This document shows, piece after piece, positions 40,586 to 50,072 of a DNA stretch of 64,000 bases. Positions within the stretch are counted from its first letter, which is position 1. Each line of letters begins with the position of its first letter. The position numbers and the translations under genes are program-made. Below the pieces are notes generated by a model. That model had not been told where the DNA came from. It made no database searches and saw only the letters and a list, made by a program, of their open reading frames with translations. The stretch is from Bacillota bacterium (lineage in GTDB: Bacteria; Bacillota; UBA4882; UBA10575). The DNA lies in NCBI GenBank assembly GCA_012839115.1, contig DUNX01000023.1:1-64000 (forward strand). Direction: 5' to 3'.

Positions 40586-41728
40586 ATGGTCAAGCCCCTC
40601 GCCGTTTATTTGCATATACCCTTTTGCCGGCAAAAATGCGGTTATTGCGATTTTCTTTCCTTTGCCGGGCGGGAAGATCTTGTTAAGCCATACCTGGCGG
40701 CTTTGGTCCAAGAAATCCAGCTGCTGGCCGGGGAAAGACCGCCGGTGGCCACGGTCTATATTGGCGGCGGCACGCCAACGCTATTACCAGGAGAAGAACT
40801 GGCCGCACTGGTGGAAGAAGTGAAAGCAGCAACCCGGCTGGATCCGGCGGCTGAGATCACAGTGGAAGCCAATCCGGGGACTGTTACCTTGGAGCAACTC
40901 CGTGCTTTACGGGCGGCGGGGGTCAATCGTCTCAGCCTCGGCGCCCAGGCCGGTCAGGAGAAGTTCCTGCGGCTATTGGGGCGAAGTCATACTGTGGCCC
41001 AGACCGGTGAAACGGTGGCTGCGGCCAAGGAGGCCGGTTTTACCAATCTCAACCTGGATTTGATTTACGGGCTGCCCGGACAGGCAGTGACCGATTGGAA
41101 AGAGAGCCTGGAATGGGCCGTTGCCTTAAAACCGGCGCATCTTTCCTGCTATTGCCTACAGCTGGCGCCCGAGGCGCCGCTGGCGAAAGATCTTGCTGCT
41201 GGCTACTACCGGCCGCCGGTTGAAGAAGAAGTAATAACCATGTACTATGCGACTTTGCAAATTCTGGCGCAGGCCGGGTATGAGCAGTATGAGATCGCCA
41301 ATTTTGCCCGGAAAGGATATGAGTGCCGTCATAACTTATGCTACTGGCAGTACCGGGATTACTTGGGTCTGGGCTTGGGAAGCCATTCTTTTATCTCCGG
41401 GGAACGCCGGGTTAACGAGGAGGATTTCTCCCTTTACTTTGCCAAGCTTGCTGCAGGGAAAAGCCCGGTTGCCACCGGGGAAAAGATCGACACCGACCGC
41501 GGGATGGTTGAAATGGCCATGCTCGGCCTCAGGTTGAATCGGGGACTAGCCGCCGATGATTTTTTCCATCGCTGGCAGAGGGATTTGCGGAGTTTCTTCT
41601 CTCCCCGGCTGGAAATTTTGGTTGAGAAAGGATTTTTACGTTGGGAGGGGGGTAACTGCCGGTTGACGGCCAAAGGGATGCTAGCCAGCAACCGGGTACT
41701 GGTTGAACTCTTGGGCGCATATTTGTAG
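40586..41728 (+). CDS. hemW: Heme chaperone HemW (radical SAM)
   Basis: Radical SAM protein of 380 residues, formerly annotated as an oxygen-independent coproporphyrinogen III oxidase; it is now regarded as a heme chaperone. The iron-sulfur cysteines are Cys14, Cys18 and Cys21 in PFCRQKCGYCDF. HemW lacks the extra features of true HemN, and this fits by its length and its place upstream of hrcA. GGCTP-type substrate motifs are seen as YIGGGTPTLL. The start is at ATG with GGGGGAAAGAG upstream. Confidence 0.93.
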   Translation: MVKPLAVYLHIPFCRQKCGYCDFLSFAGREDLVKPYLAALVQEIQLLAGERPPVATVYIGGGTPTLLPGEELAALVEEVKAATRLDPAAEITVEANPGTVTLEQLRALRAAGVNRLSLGAQAGQEKFLRLLGRSHTVAQTGETVAAAKEAGFTNLNLDLIYGLPGQAVTDWKESLEWAVALKPAHLSCYCLQLAPEAPLAKDLAAGYYRPPVEEEVITMYYATLQILAQAGYEQYEIANFARKGYECRHNLCYWQYRDYLGLGLGSHSFISGERRVNEEDFSLYFAKLAAGKSPVATGEKIDTDRGMVEMAMLGLRLNRGLAADDFFHRWQRDLRSFFSPRLEILVEKGFLRWEGGNCRLTAKGMLASNRVLVELLGAYL

Positions 41729-41746
41729 CAATCTTCATCCTTCCTC

Positions 41747-41775
41747 TTGACAAAGAGGGGAAGGGGTGGTATTTT
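41747..41775 (+). promoter_or_regulatory. Promoter of the hrcA-grpE-dnaK-dnaJ operon
   Basis: TTGACA at 41747-41752, a 17-bp spacer and TATTTT at 41770-41775. It lies just upstream of the CIRCE operator. Confidence 0.65.
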
Positions 41776-41788
41776 TAGAATAGATCAG

Positions 41789-41815
41789 TTAGCACTCATT
41801 GACTGAGAGTGCTAA
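41789..41815 (+). promoter_or_regulatory. CIRCE operator (HrcA binding site)
   Basis: A perfect match to the consensus: TTAGCACTC, 9 bp, GAGTGCTAA. HrcA binds it and represses the heat-shock operon until stress. It lies 18 bp before hrcA. Confidence 0.97.
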
Positions 41816-41833
41816 CAGGAGGGTGAAGTACAG

Positions 41834-42874
41834 ATGGGCAGAAGGGAGTTGGATCCTAGAAAGGAAAAGATTTTACAGGTGGTTACGGATGACTACATTG
41901 AGTCGGCCGAGCCTGTAGGATCGCGCACAATCGCCCGCAAACACAAACTGGGGCTTAGCCCGGCCACGATCAGGAATGAGATGGCGGACTTGGAAGAGTC
42001 AGGATATCTAAAACAGCCGCACACCTCGGCTGGAAGAATCCCGTCGCACCGGGGTTACCGGTATTATGTTAATACCTTGATGGAACAGAAGCAATTAACC
42101 GATGACGAACTGGCTTTTATAAAAGCGGAATTCGATCCGAAGCACAAACCGGCGGAATTTGATTCACTCCTGCAGCGTACGACAAAAATTTTAGCGGCGC
42201 TCACCAAATATCCCTCGTTAATTCTCACCCCCCGGCTGCAGGAGGCCCATTTTCGTCATATCCATTTAGTCTCGATGGATACCAATCATATCCTGGGATT
42301 AGTGGTCATGGATACGGGATTTGTCGAAAACATCCTCCTCGAGACGCCGGTGGCTTATACCCAGGATGACCTCAACAAGATTTCTACCTTTCTCAGCAGC
42401 AAACTCCAGGGGGTTTCCCTGATGGATTTCGGAACGGCTATTGTAAACCAGTTAAAAACAGAGGCTCAATTTGGGGAAGCCTTTGACGATACATTGCAAT
42501 TGCTCCTTACTGCTTTGGGGAAAAAGAAACAGGAGCGGATTTATGTTGATGGTACGATTAACATCCTGGAACAACCCGAGTTCAAGCAAGTAGAAAAGTT
42601 CAAATTGTTGATGGGTATTTTGGAGGAGGAGGGGAAGCTCCTCAACCTTATGAATCAGGCTTTGCAAAAACGCGGCCTTAATATTTGTATCGGTGAAGAG
42701 ATTAATGACGATGCCGTCGAAGACTGCAGTATGGTCACAGCCACGTATGAAGTGGACGGCAGGATTCTCGGGGCCGTCGGCGTTTTGGGCCCCACGCGGA
42801 TGGATTACGCCCATGTGGTAACAGTAGTCGATTTTGTCGCCAAGTGCCTGGGGGGCTTTTTGACGGAGAAATAG
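41834..42874 (+). CDS. hrcA: Heat-inducible transcription repressor HrcA
   Basis: Represses class I heat-shock genes by binding CIRCE; GroEL is needed for its activity in B. subtilis. The 346-residue protein has the winged-helix N-terminus (SPATIRNEMADLEESGYLKQPHTSAGRIPS) and the usual GAF-like domain with YVDGTINILEQPEF. It is directly after a perfect CIRCE site, so it represses itself and the genes downstream. Confidence 0.97.
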   Translation: MGRRELDPRKEKILQVVTDDYIESAEPVGSRTIARKHKLGLSPATIRNEMADLEESGYLKQPHTSAGRIPSHRGYRYYVNTLMEQKQLTDDELAFIKAEFDPKHKPAEFDSLLQRTTKILAALTKYPSLILTPRLQEAHFRHIHLVSMDTNHILGLVVMDTGFVENILLETPVAYTQDDLNKISTFLSSKLQGVSLMDFGTAIVNQLKTEAQFGEAFDDTLQLLLTALGKKKQERIYVDGTINILEQPEFKQVEKFKLLMGILEEEGKLLNLMNQALQKRGLNICIGEEINDDAVEDCSMVTATYEVDGRILGAVGVLGPTRMDYAHVVTVVDFVAKCLGGFLTEK

Positions 42875-43024
42875 CCTGCGGGCAATGTTGCAATGGGCGG
42901 CGCCTGAAGGAGCTAAGCCTGATAAGGCCAAGTCTGGATAGGCGTCGCTTGTATAGGCAGGCGATGAATACCCGTGGACAGGTGCCCGTAAATGATTAGC
43001 GAATAATGGTGCGGAGGTTTAACG

Positions 43025-43771
43025 ATGAAGCTGAAGGGGATGGATGAGAGAGGATCTGCGGATGCCCGCTTAGATTTGCAGGAGGGAGAAACCGCTGACA
43101 AAAGTCAAAATTCCGGGAAAACTGAATACGTTGAAAAAAGAATAAGAGGTGCAGCAGGAGAAGAACGGGGGCAAGCTGCGGTGGGAGAAATGAGAGGGGA
43201 AAATCAAGAAGAAGAACAGGAAGGACGAGATGAGGTAAGGGAAGACCCAACAGTCTACCTTGAAGAATTGAAAAGGGAGAAAGAGGAGCTTAGCCAGAGG
43301 TTGCTTCGTTTACGAGCAGATTTTGAGAATTACCGGCGGCGGAGTCGCGAGGAGTTGCAGCGAGCCCGCGGGCAGGCCTTGGAGGAGTTTATTTTAAAGA
43401 TCCTTCCTGTGGTTGACAATTTGGAACGCGCGGTAGCGACAAGCGCTAATGGTTCCGGAGACAAAGCAAACCTTCATACCGGGGTGGAGATGGTTTTCCG
43501 GCAGTTCATGGAGGTTTTGGAGAGAGAAGGGGTGACCCCCATCGCGGCGGTAGGGGAGATGTTTGACCCCGGAAGGCATGAGGCCTTTTGCCGTGAGGAG
43601 TCGGAAGAACCGGAAAATACCATCCTGGAGGAAATGCAAAGAGGGTATCTTTTTGGGGAGAAAACCATCCGGCCTAGCCTGGTAAAGGTAGCGGTCGCAA
43701 AAGAAAAAACGGCTGCCGGTGAAAGCAAAGAAGAAGGAACTCGAGAATGTGGAGAGGAAGTTGGAGGTTGA
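43025..43771 (+). CDS. grpE: Nucleotide exchange factor GrpE
   Basis: Nucleotide exchange factor for DnaK. Of 248 residues, the first 80 or so form a charged, low-complexity tail (many Glu, Gln and Lys). Then come the long dimer helix (ELSQRLLRLRADFENYRRRS) and the beta domain ending RRGYLFGEKTIRPSLVKVA-like. The N-terminal tail is longer than usual. Start ATG 43025 is supported by GCGGAGGTT upstream. It is third in the heat-shock operon. Confidence 0.95.
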   Translation: MKLKGMDERGSADARLDLQEGETADKSQNSGKTEYVEKRIRGAAGEERGQAAVGEMRGENQEEEQEGRDEVREDPTVYLEELKREKEELSQRLLRLRADFENYRRRSREELQRARGQALEEFILKILPVVDNLERAVATSANGSGDKANLHTGVEMVFRQFMEVLEREGVTPIAAVGEMFDPGRHEAFCREESEEPENTILEEMQRGYLFGEKTIRPSLVKVAVAKEKTAAGESKEEGTRECGEEVGG

Positions 43772-43777
43772 TGGAAA

Positions 43778-45625
43778 GTGGCAAAAGTACTTGGTATTGA
43801 CCTGGGAACGACAAATTCCTGTATGGCGGTGATGGAAGGCGGGGAGCCGGTGATTATTCCCAGCGCCGAAGGCGGACGGACCACCCCGTCGGTAGTCGGG
43901 TTCTCTAAGGGTGGCGAGCGCCTGGTCGGACAATTGGCAAAAAGACAGGTCGTTGCCAACCCCGACCGGTCGGTGACCTCCGCCAAGCGGCAAATGGGAA
44001 CAAACCATAAATATACGATCGAGGGTAAGGAATATACGCCGCCGGAAATCTCCGCCATGATTTTGCGGAAAATGAAAGCCGATGCCGAAGCCTACCTCGG
44101 TGAGAAGGTGGATAAGGCAGTAATCACCGTCCCGGCATATTTTACCGATGCCCAGCGGCAAGCGACAAAGGACGCCGGGGTCATCGCCGGCCTGGAGGTT
44201 CTGAGGATTATTAATGAACCAACGGCTGCCGCTTTGGCCTACGGATTGGAAAAGAGTGACGCCCAAACCGTACTCGTCTTCGATTTGGGCGGCGGGACCT
44301 TTGACGTTTCCATCCTGGAATTGGGGGACGGGGTTTTTGAAGTCAAAGCCACCAGCGGCAACAATCATCTCGGCGGTGATGATTTTGATGACCGGATTAC
44401 CAAATGGATGGTGGAGAATTTCCGGAAAGAACACGGTGTGGATTTGGGTAAGGACCGCATGGCCATGCAGCGTTTAAAAGAAGCGGCGGAAAAGGCCAAA
44501 ATTGAACTTTCGGGTATGGTCACCACCAACATCAACCTGCCTTTTATCACCGCCGTTGAGGGGCAGCCGTTGCATCTTGATATGACCCTGACCAGGGCCA
44601 AGTTTGAAGAGTTAACCACCGATCTGATCGAGGCCACCATGGGTCCGACCAAACGGGCTTTGAGCGACGCCGGTCTGGAAGCCGGTCAGGTTGACCGGGT
44701 GATCCTGGTCGGAGGATCAACACGTATTCCTGCCGTTCAGGAAGCGGTAAAAAAGATAACCGGGAAGGAACCTTATAAAGGGGTAAACCCCGATGAGGTG
44801 GTGGCGATTGGCGCCGCCATCCAGGGCGGGGTATTAATGGGGGAAGTCAAGGATATCGTCTTGCTCGATGTTACCCCGCTCTCCCTGGGGATTGAAACCT
44901 TGGGGGGCGTCTTCACGAAGATCATCGATCGGAACACGACCATCCCCACAGCCAAGAAGCAGATTTTTTCCACAGCCGCCGACAACCAGACTTCGGTGGA
45001 GATCCATGTTTTGCAGGGTGAACGGCCGATGGCTGCCGACAATGTGACCCTTGGCCGGTTTCATTTGGACGGGATCCCGCCGGCGCCGCGGGGTATACCC
45101 CAGATCGAAGTGACCTTTGACATTGACGCCAACGGGATTGTCAATGTTTCCGCCAAGGATTTGGGTACCGGCAAGGAGCAGAAGGTGACGATCACCTCTT
45201 CCAGCGGGCTTTCCAAAGAAGAGGTTGAACGCCTGATGAAAGAGGCGGAGACCCACGCGGAGGAAGACAAGAAACGCCATGAACAGGTGGAGTTGAGAAA
45301 CGAAGCCGACTCTCTGGTTTATACGGTGGATAAGACATTAAAGGATATCGGCGACAAGGCCGCAGCGGATCATGTAGAGAGGATAAAAAAGGCCAAAGAG
45401 GAACTTGCCAACGCGTTGGCGGGCGAGGATTATGACCTGATCCGGGAGAAAAAAGAAGCCCTCCAAAAAGCCCTGCACGAATTGTCGGCCACCATTTATC
45501 AGCAGGCCTCCGGCGGCGACGCCGCTACGGGCGCGGCGGGTTCCGGAACCGGCGGGCAACAGGCTGGCAGCGACGGTCCTACTGTTGATGCGGAATACAA
45601 GGTAAAAGAGGATGACGCGCAGTAG
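43778..45625 (+). CDS. dnaK: Chaperone DnaK (Hsp70)
   Basis: ATP-driven chaperone of 615 residues. The actin-like ATPase domain has [13 protein letters not shown] at the start, followed by [13 protein letters not shown] and [11 protein letters not shown]. The substrate domain follows, and the C-terminus ends with a Gly-rich, acidic tail. The GTG start lies 6 bp after grpE. It works with DnaJ and GrpE, both adjacent. Confidence 0.98.
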   Translation: MAKVLGIDLGTTNSCMAVMEGGEPVIIPSAEGGRTTPSVVGFSKGGERLVGQLAKRQVVANPDRSVTSAKRQMGTNHKYTIEGKEYTPPEISAMILRKMKADAEAYLGEKVDKAVITVPAYFTDAQRQATKDAGVIAGLEVLRIINEPTAAALAYGLEKSDAQTVLVFDLGGGTFDVSILELGDGVFEVKATSGNNHLGGDDFDDRITKWMVENFRKEHGVDLGKDRMAMQRLKEAAEKAKIELSGMVTTNINLPFITAVEGQPLHLDMTLTRAKFEELTTDLIEATMGPTKRALSDAGLEAGQVDRVILVGGSTRIPAVQEAVKKITGKEPYKGVNPDEVVAIGAAIQGGVLMGEVKDIVLLDVTPLSLGIETLGGVFTKIIDRNTTIPTAKKQIFSTAADNQTSVEIHVLQGERPMAADNVTLGRFHLDGIPPAPRGIPQIEVTFDIDANGIVNVSAKDLGTGKEQKVTITSSSGLSKEEVERLMKEAETHAEEDKKRHEQVELRNEADSLVYTVDKTLKDIGDKAAADHVERIKKAKEELANALAGEDYDLIREKKEALQKALHELSATIYQQASGGDAATGAAGSGTGGQQAGSDGPTVDAEYKVKEDDAQ

Positions 45626-45681
45626 GTTTGGCTTCGCCAAGCTTCGCCCGGCTATTGACAGGAAAGAGAGTAGAATGAAAC

Positions 45682-46809
45682 ATGGCCAAAAGAGATTATT
45701 ATGAGGTTCTGGGTGTCTCCCGGGGCGCCGGCGAAGAAGAGATAAAAAAGGCCTACCGCCGGTTGGCCCGGAAGTATCATCCGGATGTGAATAAAGAAGA
45801 CCCCCAGGCGGGGGAGAAATTTAAAGAGATTAACGAGGCTTATCACGTTTTAAGTGACCCGCAGAAACGGGCCGCCTACGACCAGTTTGGCCATGCCGGT
45901 AGCGACGGTAGTTTTGCCGGCGGGACCGGTGGTTTTGGCGGTTTTGGGGATTTTGACTTTGATATTTTTGGCGATATTTTTGACCTCTTCAGAGGCGGTG
46001 GACGGCGGCGCCGGACCGGCCCGGAACGGGGCGCAGACCTCCGGATGAACCTGACCATCGATTTTAAGGAGGCGGTTTTTGGCACCACAACCACGGTTAC
46101 CGTACCCCGGATTGAGGTCTGCCCGGTATGCCATGGGAATAGGGCTAAACCGGGGACACCGATCAAGACCTGTCCGCGCTGTCAGGGAAGTGGAGAGGTC
46201 CACTATGTCCAGAATACTGCTTTTGGCCGGTTTAGCACCGTCCGTACCTGTGAACAGTGCGGCGGGGAAGGCAAGACCATCGAAACCCCGTGTCCGGAAT
46301 GTGCCGGCGAAGGACGGATCCGGCGCCGGCGGGAGATTGAGGTTAAGATTCCGGCGGGGGTGGATAACGGCTTCAGGGTGCGGGTACCGGGTGAAGGCGA
46401 GGCCGGCCTGCGGGGCGGTCCCGCCGGCGATCTCTTTGTCTATTTGACCGTCCGTCCCCATCCACTTTTTAAGCGCGAAGGCGATAATATTTTCCTTGAG
46501 CAACCCATCAGTTTCGTCCAGGCGGTTTTAGGAGGAGTCATTGAGGTCCCGACCTTGGAGGGGACTTCGGAATTGAAGATTCCCGAGGGAACGCAGACAA
46601 GTACCGTTTTCCGCCTGCGCGGCCAGGGGGTTCCCCGGCTGCACGGACACGGCCGGGGCGACCAATTGGTACGGGTTAAGGTCCAGATCCCGACCAGGCT
46701 CAACGCTGTCCAACGCGAGGCCGTTCACAGCCTGGCGGCGGCTTTTGGTGAAGAGATCCCGGAGGAGAAGGGTTTTTTCGGTAAAGTAAGGGATGCCTTT
46801 GGGAAATAG
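45682..46809 (+). CDS. dnaJ: Co-chaperone DnaJ (Hsp40)
   Basis: Stimulates DnaK ATPase activity and delivers substrates. The J domain has the HPD motif in [11 protein letters not shown] Gly/Phe-rich linker follows ([20 protein letters not shown]). Four zinc motifs are present: [24 protein letters not shown] and CPECAGEG. The first deviates from CxxCxGxG by having NR in place of the last two positions. The length of 375 residues is standard. Confidence 0.97.
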   Translation: MAKRDYYEVLGVSRGAGEEEIKKAYRRLARKYHPDVNKEDPQAGEKFKEINEAYHVLSDPQKRAAYDQFGHAGSDGSFAGGTGGFGGFGDFDFDIFGDIFDLFRGGGRRRRTGPERGADLRMNLTIDFKEAVFGTTTTVTVPRIEVCPVCHGNRAKPGTPIKTCPRCQGSGEVHYVQNTAFGRFSTVRTCEQCGGEGKTIETPCPECAGEGRIRRRREIEVKIPAGVDNGFRVRVPGEGEAGLRGGPAGDLFVYLTVRPHPLFKREGDNIFLEQPISFVQAVLGGVIEVPTLEGTSELKIPEGTQTSTVFRLRGQGVPRLHGHGRGDQLVRVKVQIPTRLNAVQREAVHSLAAAFGEEIPEEKGFFGKVRDAFGK

Positions 46810-46838
46810 CCTTCTGGCAAACGCAAAAGATAGCAAAA

Positions 46839-46890
46839 GACAGGGAACCGTCCCCTGTTTCCTCGTAAGGACAGGGAACCGTCCCCTGTC
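46839..46890. repeat. Two copies of a 20-bp palindromic repeat between dnaJ and the amidohydrolase gene
   Basis: Copies at 46839-46858 and 46870-46889 share GACAGGGAACCGTCCCCTGT. Each can fold as a hairpin (ACAGGG/CCCTGT). It resembles repeated extragenic palindromes seen in other Firmicutes. The pair may also serve as the terminator of dnaJ on one side and the amidohydrolase gene on the other. Confidence 0.75.
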
Positions 46891-46898
46891 TTTATACT

Positions 46899-49487
46899 TT
46901 ACCGGAGTGTAAAATAGCTGCGGATCGGTTTTCCGGGGTTGACGCCACTCCTGAAACCATGCGGGTCTTTAACCACGACGCCGTTGACAATGACATAATA
47001 AATTCCCCGGGAATAACTGCCGGTCTTCTCTGCGGTGGCCGTATCGATGATTTCCCCATAATCAAAGAGAGTAATGTCCGCATCCATCCCCAGGCGTAAC
47101 CTTCCCTTTTTCTGTAAGGCCGGCGCCACATTATCCAGCCGGCGGGCCGGAAGAATCGTCATCATTTTTAAGGCTTTCATCAGCGGGATCACCCTTCTTT
47201 CCCTGGCATAGAGGCCGATCGTCCTGGAAAAGCAGCCGGCCCCGCGCGGGTGATTGTTCATATGCGGTTCAATAATGGTATCACTGCCGATCATGGCGTA
47301 GTCGGCCTGTAGGGCCAGGTCCACATCTTCATCGGGAATAGCGTAGGCAATCAGGAGGACCCGCTGTTTCCGGTATTTTGCAAAACTCTCTTCCGTTAGC
47401 CGTTCCGTGCTGTTCCCCACCTGCAGGTCTTCATAACTGATCTGGAAACGTTCCTGCCAACCCGGGTCAAACCGGGCGGAATTGGAATAGGTCGCCCAGG
47501 AGTTGTAGGGATAGAGATCAACCATAACATCCACGCCTTCCCGGCGTGCCTCTTCAATGATCTTCAGGCTTTCCGCCATGGAAAAGGTCCCGCCCGTACT
47601 GTTAATATGGACAATCTGTACGGAAGTGCCGAGTTCCCGGGCGTAACCGATCACTTCATTAATGGCGTCAATATTATTTCCCCCGGGTCCGTACATCGTA
47701 GCGTAACGGACATGGAAAAAGGAGGTCAAGTCGTATTTCTTGCCCACTTCCATGATGGCTCTAATCTCTTCGGTACTCATCCCCGGGTAGTATTCGGGGC
47801 TGAAGGAAATCCCGATGGCCCCGTCCAAAATGGCCTGTTCCGTCATTTTTTTCATCTCTTCAATCTGGGCGGGGGTCGGTGCCCTGTAATTGCCGATCCC
47901 GAGTTTATGCCTGAATCCTACCTGGAGGACGGCGCCGCCGTAATTCAGGATCATGGGCCTTTTGGCGTAATATCTGAACCAACCGGGGAAGTCGATGGTT
48001 GCCCCGTGCATGGCCAGATTGGTAGTAACCCCGTCCGCCACCTTGAACCTGTTCCCCACATCATTAGGGCTGTAGGAAAGGATATCAATGAAACCGGGGG
48101 TAACCAGCAGCCCGGTGGCGTCGATCTCTTCGGCGCCGCGGATTTCTTCCCGGCTGATCGCTGTGACCCGTTCCCCTTTTATCCCCACGTTATAGTTGAA
48201 TTTGATCGTTTCCGTCTCCGGATCGATCACCGTGCCGTTACGGATAACCAGGTCAAAGAGTTCGCTTGCATTACCTTGGGCCGCCTCTCCTTGCCGGTCC
48301 CTGTCTTCCTCCGGTGTTTCCTGAACTCCGGCAAGAGAGGGCAGGTATTCCTTTAAACCGGCATAATACAGGCCGGTCCTCCCGTTTTCGGAGGCAAGGA
48401 AATAGACACCTTCCGCAGTCGCATCCCAGAATAAGAGGGTGGCCGGTCTCCGGTCCAGTGTTAGTTCGATCTTTTCTCCACTGGGGAGTGCGGACAAAAG
48501 CAGTTTGGGTTCTCTCGTGTTCGCGGCCGCTACGGCCAGCAGGTCGCCCCGGGCGGAGAGGGCGGGAGGAGCGGCGGTCCCCGCCAGGGAGAAAAGGAGC
48601 TCCCTGCTGTTTTCTGCCACATTGTGCTTGCAGATTTGCACGGCGCCGCCCTCTTCAGAGGGGGCAAGAAAGAGAAACTCCTCATCCCCGGGGAGCACCT
48701 GCAACCAGGGGCGAAAACCGGCGGTAACGGAATTGGCGTCCGCCAAGGCAAAAAGCTCTATTGGCAGGTCCAGGGTATTCCGGTCGGTATGGGCAAAGAT
48801 CTTCCCGTCCTTCCCGGCGGCGGGGTAAAAGAGCCTCTTCTCCACCAGCGAAGAAAGGGTAATATTCCCCATTATTGTCCGGTCCGTAAAAGAAAAGGCT
48901 TGACCCTGTCTTTTTTCCAGATCAAAAAAGACCGCTTGGTTTTTTCCTTCGTTATTGAAAAGAGAGAGCCATAACCCGGATCCGTCCGGGGTGAGGTTCA
49001 TATGGATCTCTGCTCTTTCCATTGGTATTTCGAGCTCAGGCAGGTTTTGGGTAATAATTTCCGCAGGAGGTTGCGGGTGCGCGGGGGTACCGTTGGACGC
49101 ACCTCCGTGTGTTGTCAGCTTTTGTACAAGCAGTTCGAACCGATCGCAGGTATCTTCTTGGCCGGATACATCTTCTTCATTGCGTGCCTTTTCCCCATCG
49201 TGGGCGGCTTCTTGATGGCCTGCATTTTCTTGGCCGCGGCCGCCTTCCCGTTCGTTGCCAACCCTGACTATATATGCCATAAGCCCTTCCCGTCCTGTGG
49301 CCGTAAGAACAGTTCCAGTTTCTTCCCAGACCAGGAAAGAGCTTATCGTATCATTGTTTTTCTCTGCGGCCGGCAAAAACGATCCCCAAAGGATCCACAG
49401 AACCGCAAGGAACACAAGAGCCAAGCCCAGCAGGGTCAGGATTTTTTTCCAATGCCCGGAAAGTCTTTTGCCGGAAGGGAATTTCAT
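46899..49487 (-). CDS. Membrane-anchored N-acyl-D-amino-acid deacylase-like amidohydrolase, fused to a beta-rich N-terminal region
   Basis: An 862-residue protein. A membrane segment (ILTLLGLALVFLAVLWILWG) is near the N-terminus. A charged linker follows (about 75-130). A beta-strand-rich region, perhaps propeller-like, spans about 150-390. From about 410 the protein matches D-aminoacylase-type amidohydrolases (LFDLVIRNGTVIDP ... GLLVTPGFID). In this family HTH-type metal ligands follow GFID; here the sequence is ILSYSPND instead, and the usual Cys site reads NLAMHGA. His near 592 (FHVRY), His near 622 (VHINSTG) and Asp near 733 (IGSDT) are kept. Activity may be altered or use one metal. The active domain would lie outside the cell membrane. 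Confidence 0.8.
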   Translation of the reverse strand: MKFPSGKRLSGHWKKILTLLGLALVFLAVLWILWGSFLPAAEKNNDTISSFLVWEETGTVLTATGREGLMAYIVRVGNEREGGRGQENAGHQEAAHDGEKARNEEDVSGQEDTCDRFELLVQKLTTHGGASNGTPAHPQPPAEIITQNLPELEIPMERAEIHMNLTPDGSGLWLSLFNNEGKNQAVFFDLEKRQGQAFSFTDRTIMGNITLSSLVEKRLFYPAAGKDGKIFAHTDRNTLDLPIELFALADANSVTAGFRPWLQVLPGDEEFLFLAPSEEGGAVQICKHNVAENSRELLFSLAGTAAPPALSARGDLLAVAAANTREPKLLLSALPSGEKIELTLDRRPATLLFWDATAEGVYFLASENGRTGLYYAGLKEYLPSLAGVQETPEEDRDRQGEAAQGNASELFDLVIRNGTVIDPETETIKFNYNVGIKGERVTAISREEIRGAEEIDATGLLVTPGFIDILSYSPNDVGNRFKVADGVTTNLAMHGATIDFPGWFRYYAKRPMILNYGGAVLQVGFRHKLGIGNYRAPTPAQIEEMKKMTEQAILDGAIGISFSPEYYPGMSTEEIRAIMEVGKKYDLTSFFHVRYATMYGPGGNNIDAINEVIGYARELGTSVQIVHINSTGGTFSMAESLKIIEEARREGVDVMVDLYPYNSWATYSNSARFDPGWQERFQISYEDLQVGNSTERLTEESFAKYRKQRVLLIAYAIPDEDVDLALQADYAMIGSDTIIEPHMNNHPRGAGCFSRTIGLYARERRVIPLMKALKMMTILPARRLDNVAPALQKKGRLRLGMDADITLFDYGEIIDTATAEKTGSYSRGIYYVIVNGVVVKDPHGFRSGVNPGKPIRSYFTLR

Positions 49488-49613
49488 TACTAATCACTCC
49501 TTTCCTTTTCATGGGAAATTTGCCTCTATTCTTAATTCGGTATATAGGATGTAAAACTTTACAAGTACACATACCATTGCCGGAAAGGGCGCCTATCCGG
49601 GGCGGCTCGCCTA

Positions 49614-49642
49614 TTGACAGGCATTGCTCTCTGTGGTAAACT
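49614..49642 (+). promoter_or_regulatory. Sigma-A-type promoter of tyrS
   Basis: TTGACA at 49614-49619, a 17-bp spacer and TAAACT at 49637-49642, directly upstream of the T-box leader. Confidence 0.7.
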
Positions 49643-49649
49643 TGGTTAT

Positions 49650-49948
49650 ATCCATAAAAGCGCAAATTTGATCGGGCCGTAGGTCCGGCAAACTCAATGA
49701 ACGGGTGAAGTAGGAAAGAAAACGGGTAACAAGAGAACCGGTGAGTGGTGCAAACCGGTCCTGTCCTTTCCGAAGTTACCCCCGGGAGAGGAAACCTGAA
49801 ACCCATGGCGGGAATAGGGTTTTCCGGTCAGGAACCGTTATCTCCGTAAAGAGGCTGTAATTCCTCCGCGGCAGCGGAATAATTGCGGCAAACAGGGTGG
49901 TACCACGGGTGTTTTCCCCTCGTCCCTAACCGGATGAGGGGTTTTGTT
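49650..49948 (+). promoter_or_regulatory. T-box leader of tyrS (tyrosine tRNA-sensing)
   Basis: Untranslated leader that reads through when uncharged tRNA-Tyr binds. The antiterminator core AGGGTGGTACCACGG is at 49894-49908. Upstream AGAGA and GGTGC elements and the specifier context GAAGTTACC are visible, so TAC at 49777-49779 is the likely tyrosine specifier codon. The competing terminator follows. Type fits the downstream gene. Confidence 0.93.
49916..49948 (+). terminator. Attenuator terminator of the tyrS T-box
   Basis: CCCCTC pairs with GAGGGG and is followed by TTTTGTTT. It competes with the antiterminator. Confidence 0.9.
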
Positions 49949-50013
49949 TATATATAGAGTCTGATAAGGAAGGACTGCGTAGGCAAAAGACCTTGGTTTC
50001 AGGCAAATTAAAG

Positions 50014-50029
50014 ACGCACGTGCGCATGT
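50014..50029. repeat. 16-bp alternating purine-pyrimidine tract in the tyrS leader
   Basis: Perfect alternation of CG, CA and TG steps between the attenuator and the tyrS start. A second 9-bp CG tract follows at 50045-50053. Confidence 0.65.
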
Positions 50030-50072
50030 TATTGCCAGAACTGGGCGCGCGCAAAATACCGGGGGGATGACG

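Noticed and set aside
43394-44434. A 346-residue reverse frame across grpE and dnaK
   Set aside because: It is antisense to two clear chaperone genes, has no family features, and its amino-acid make-up follows the GC-rich codons of the sense strand.
47607-48356. A 249-residue forward frame inside the amidohydrolase gene
   Set aside because: Antisense shadow of the amidohydrolase coding strand, with no ribosome-binding site or domain.
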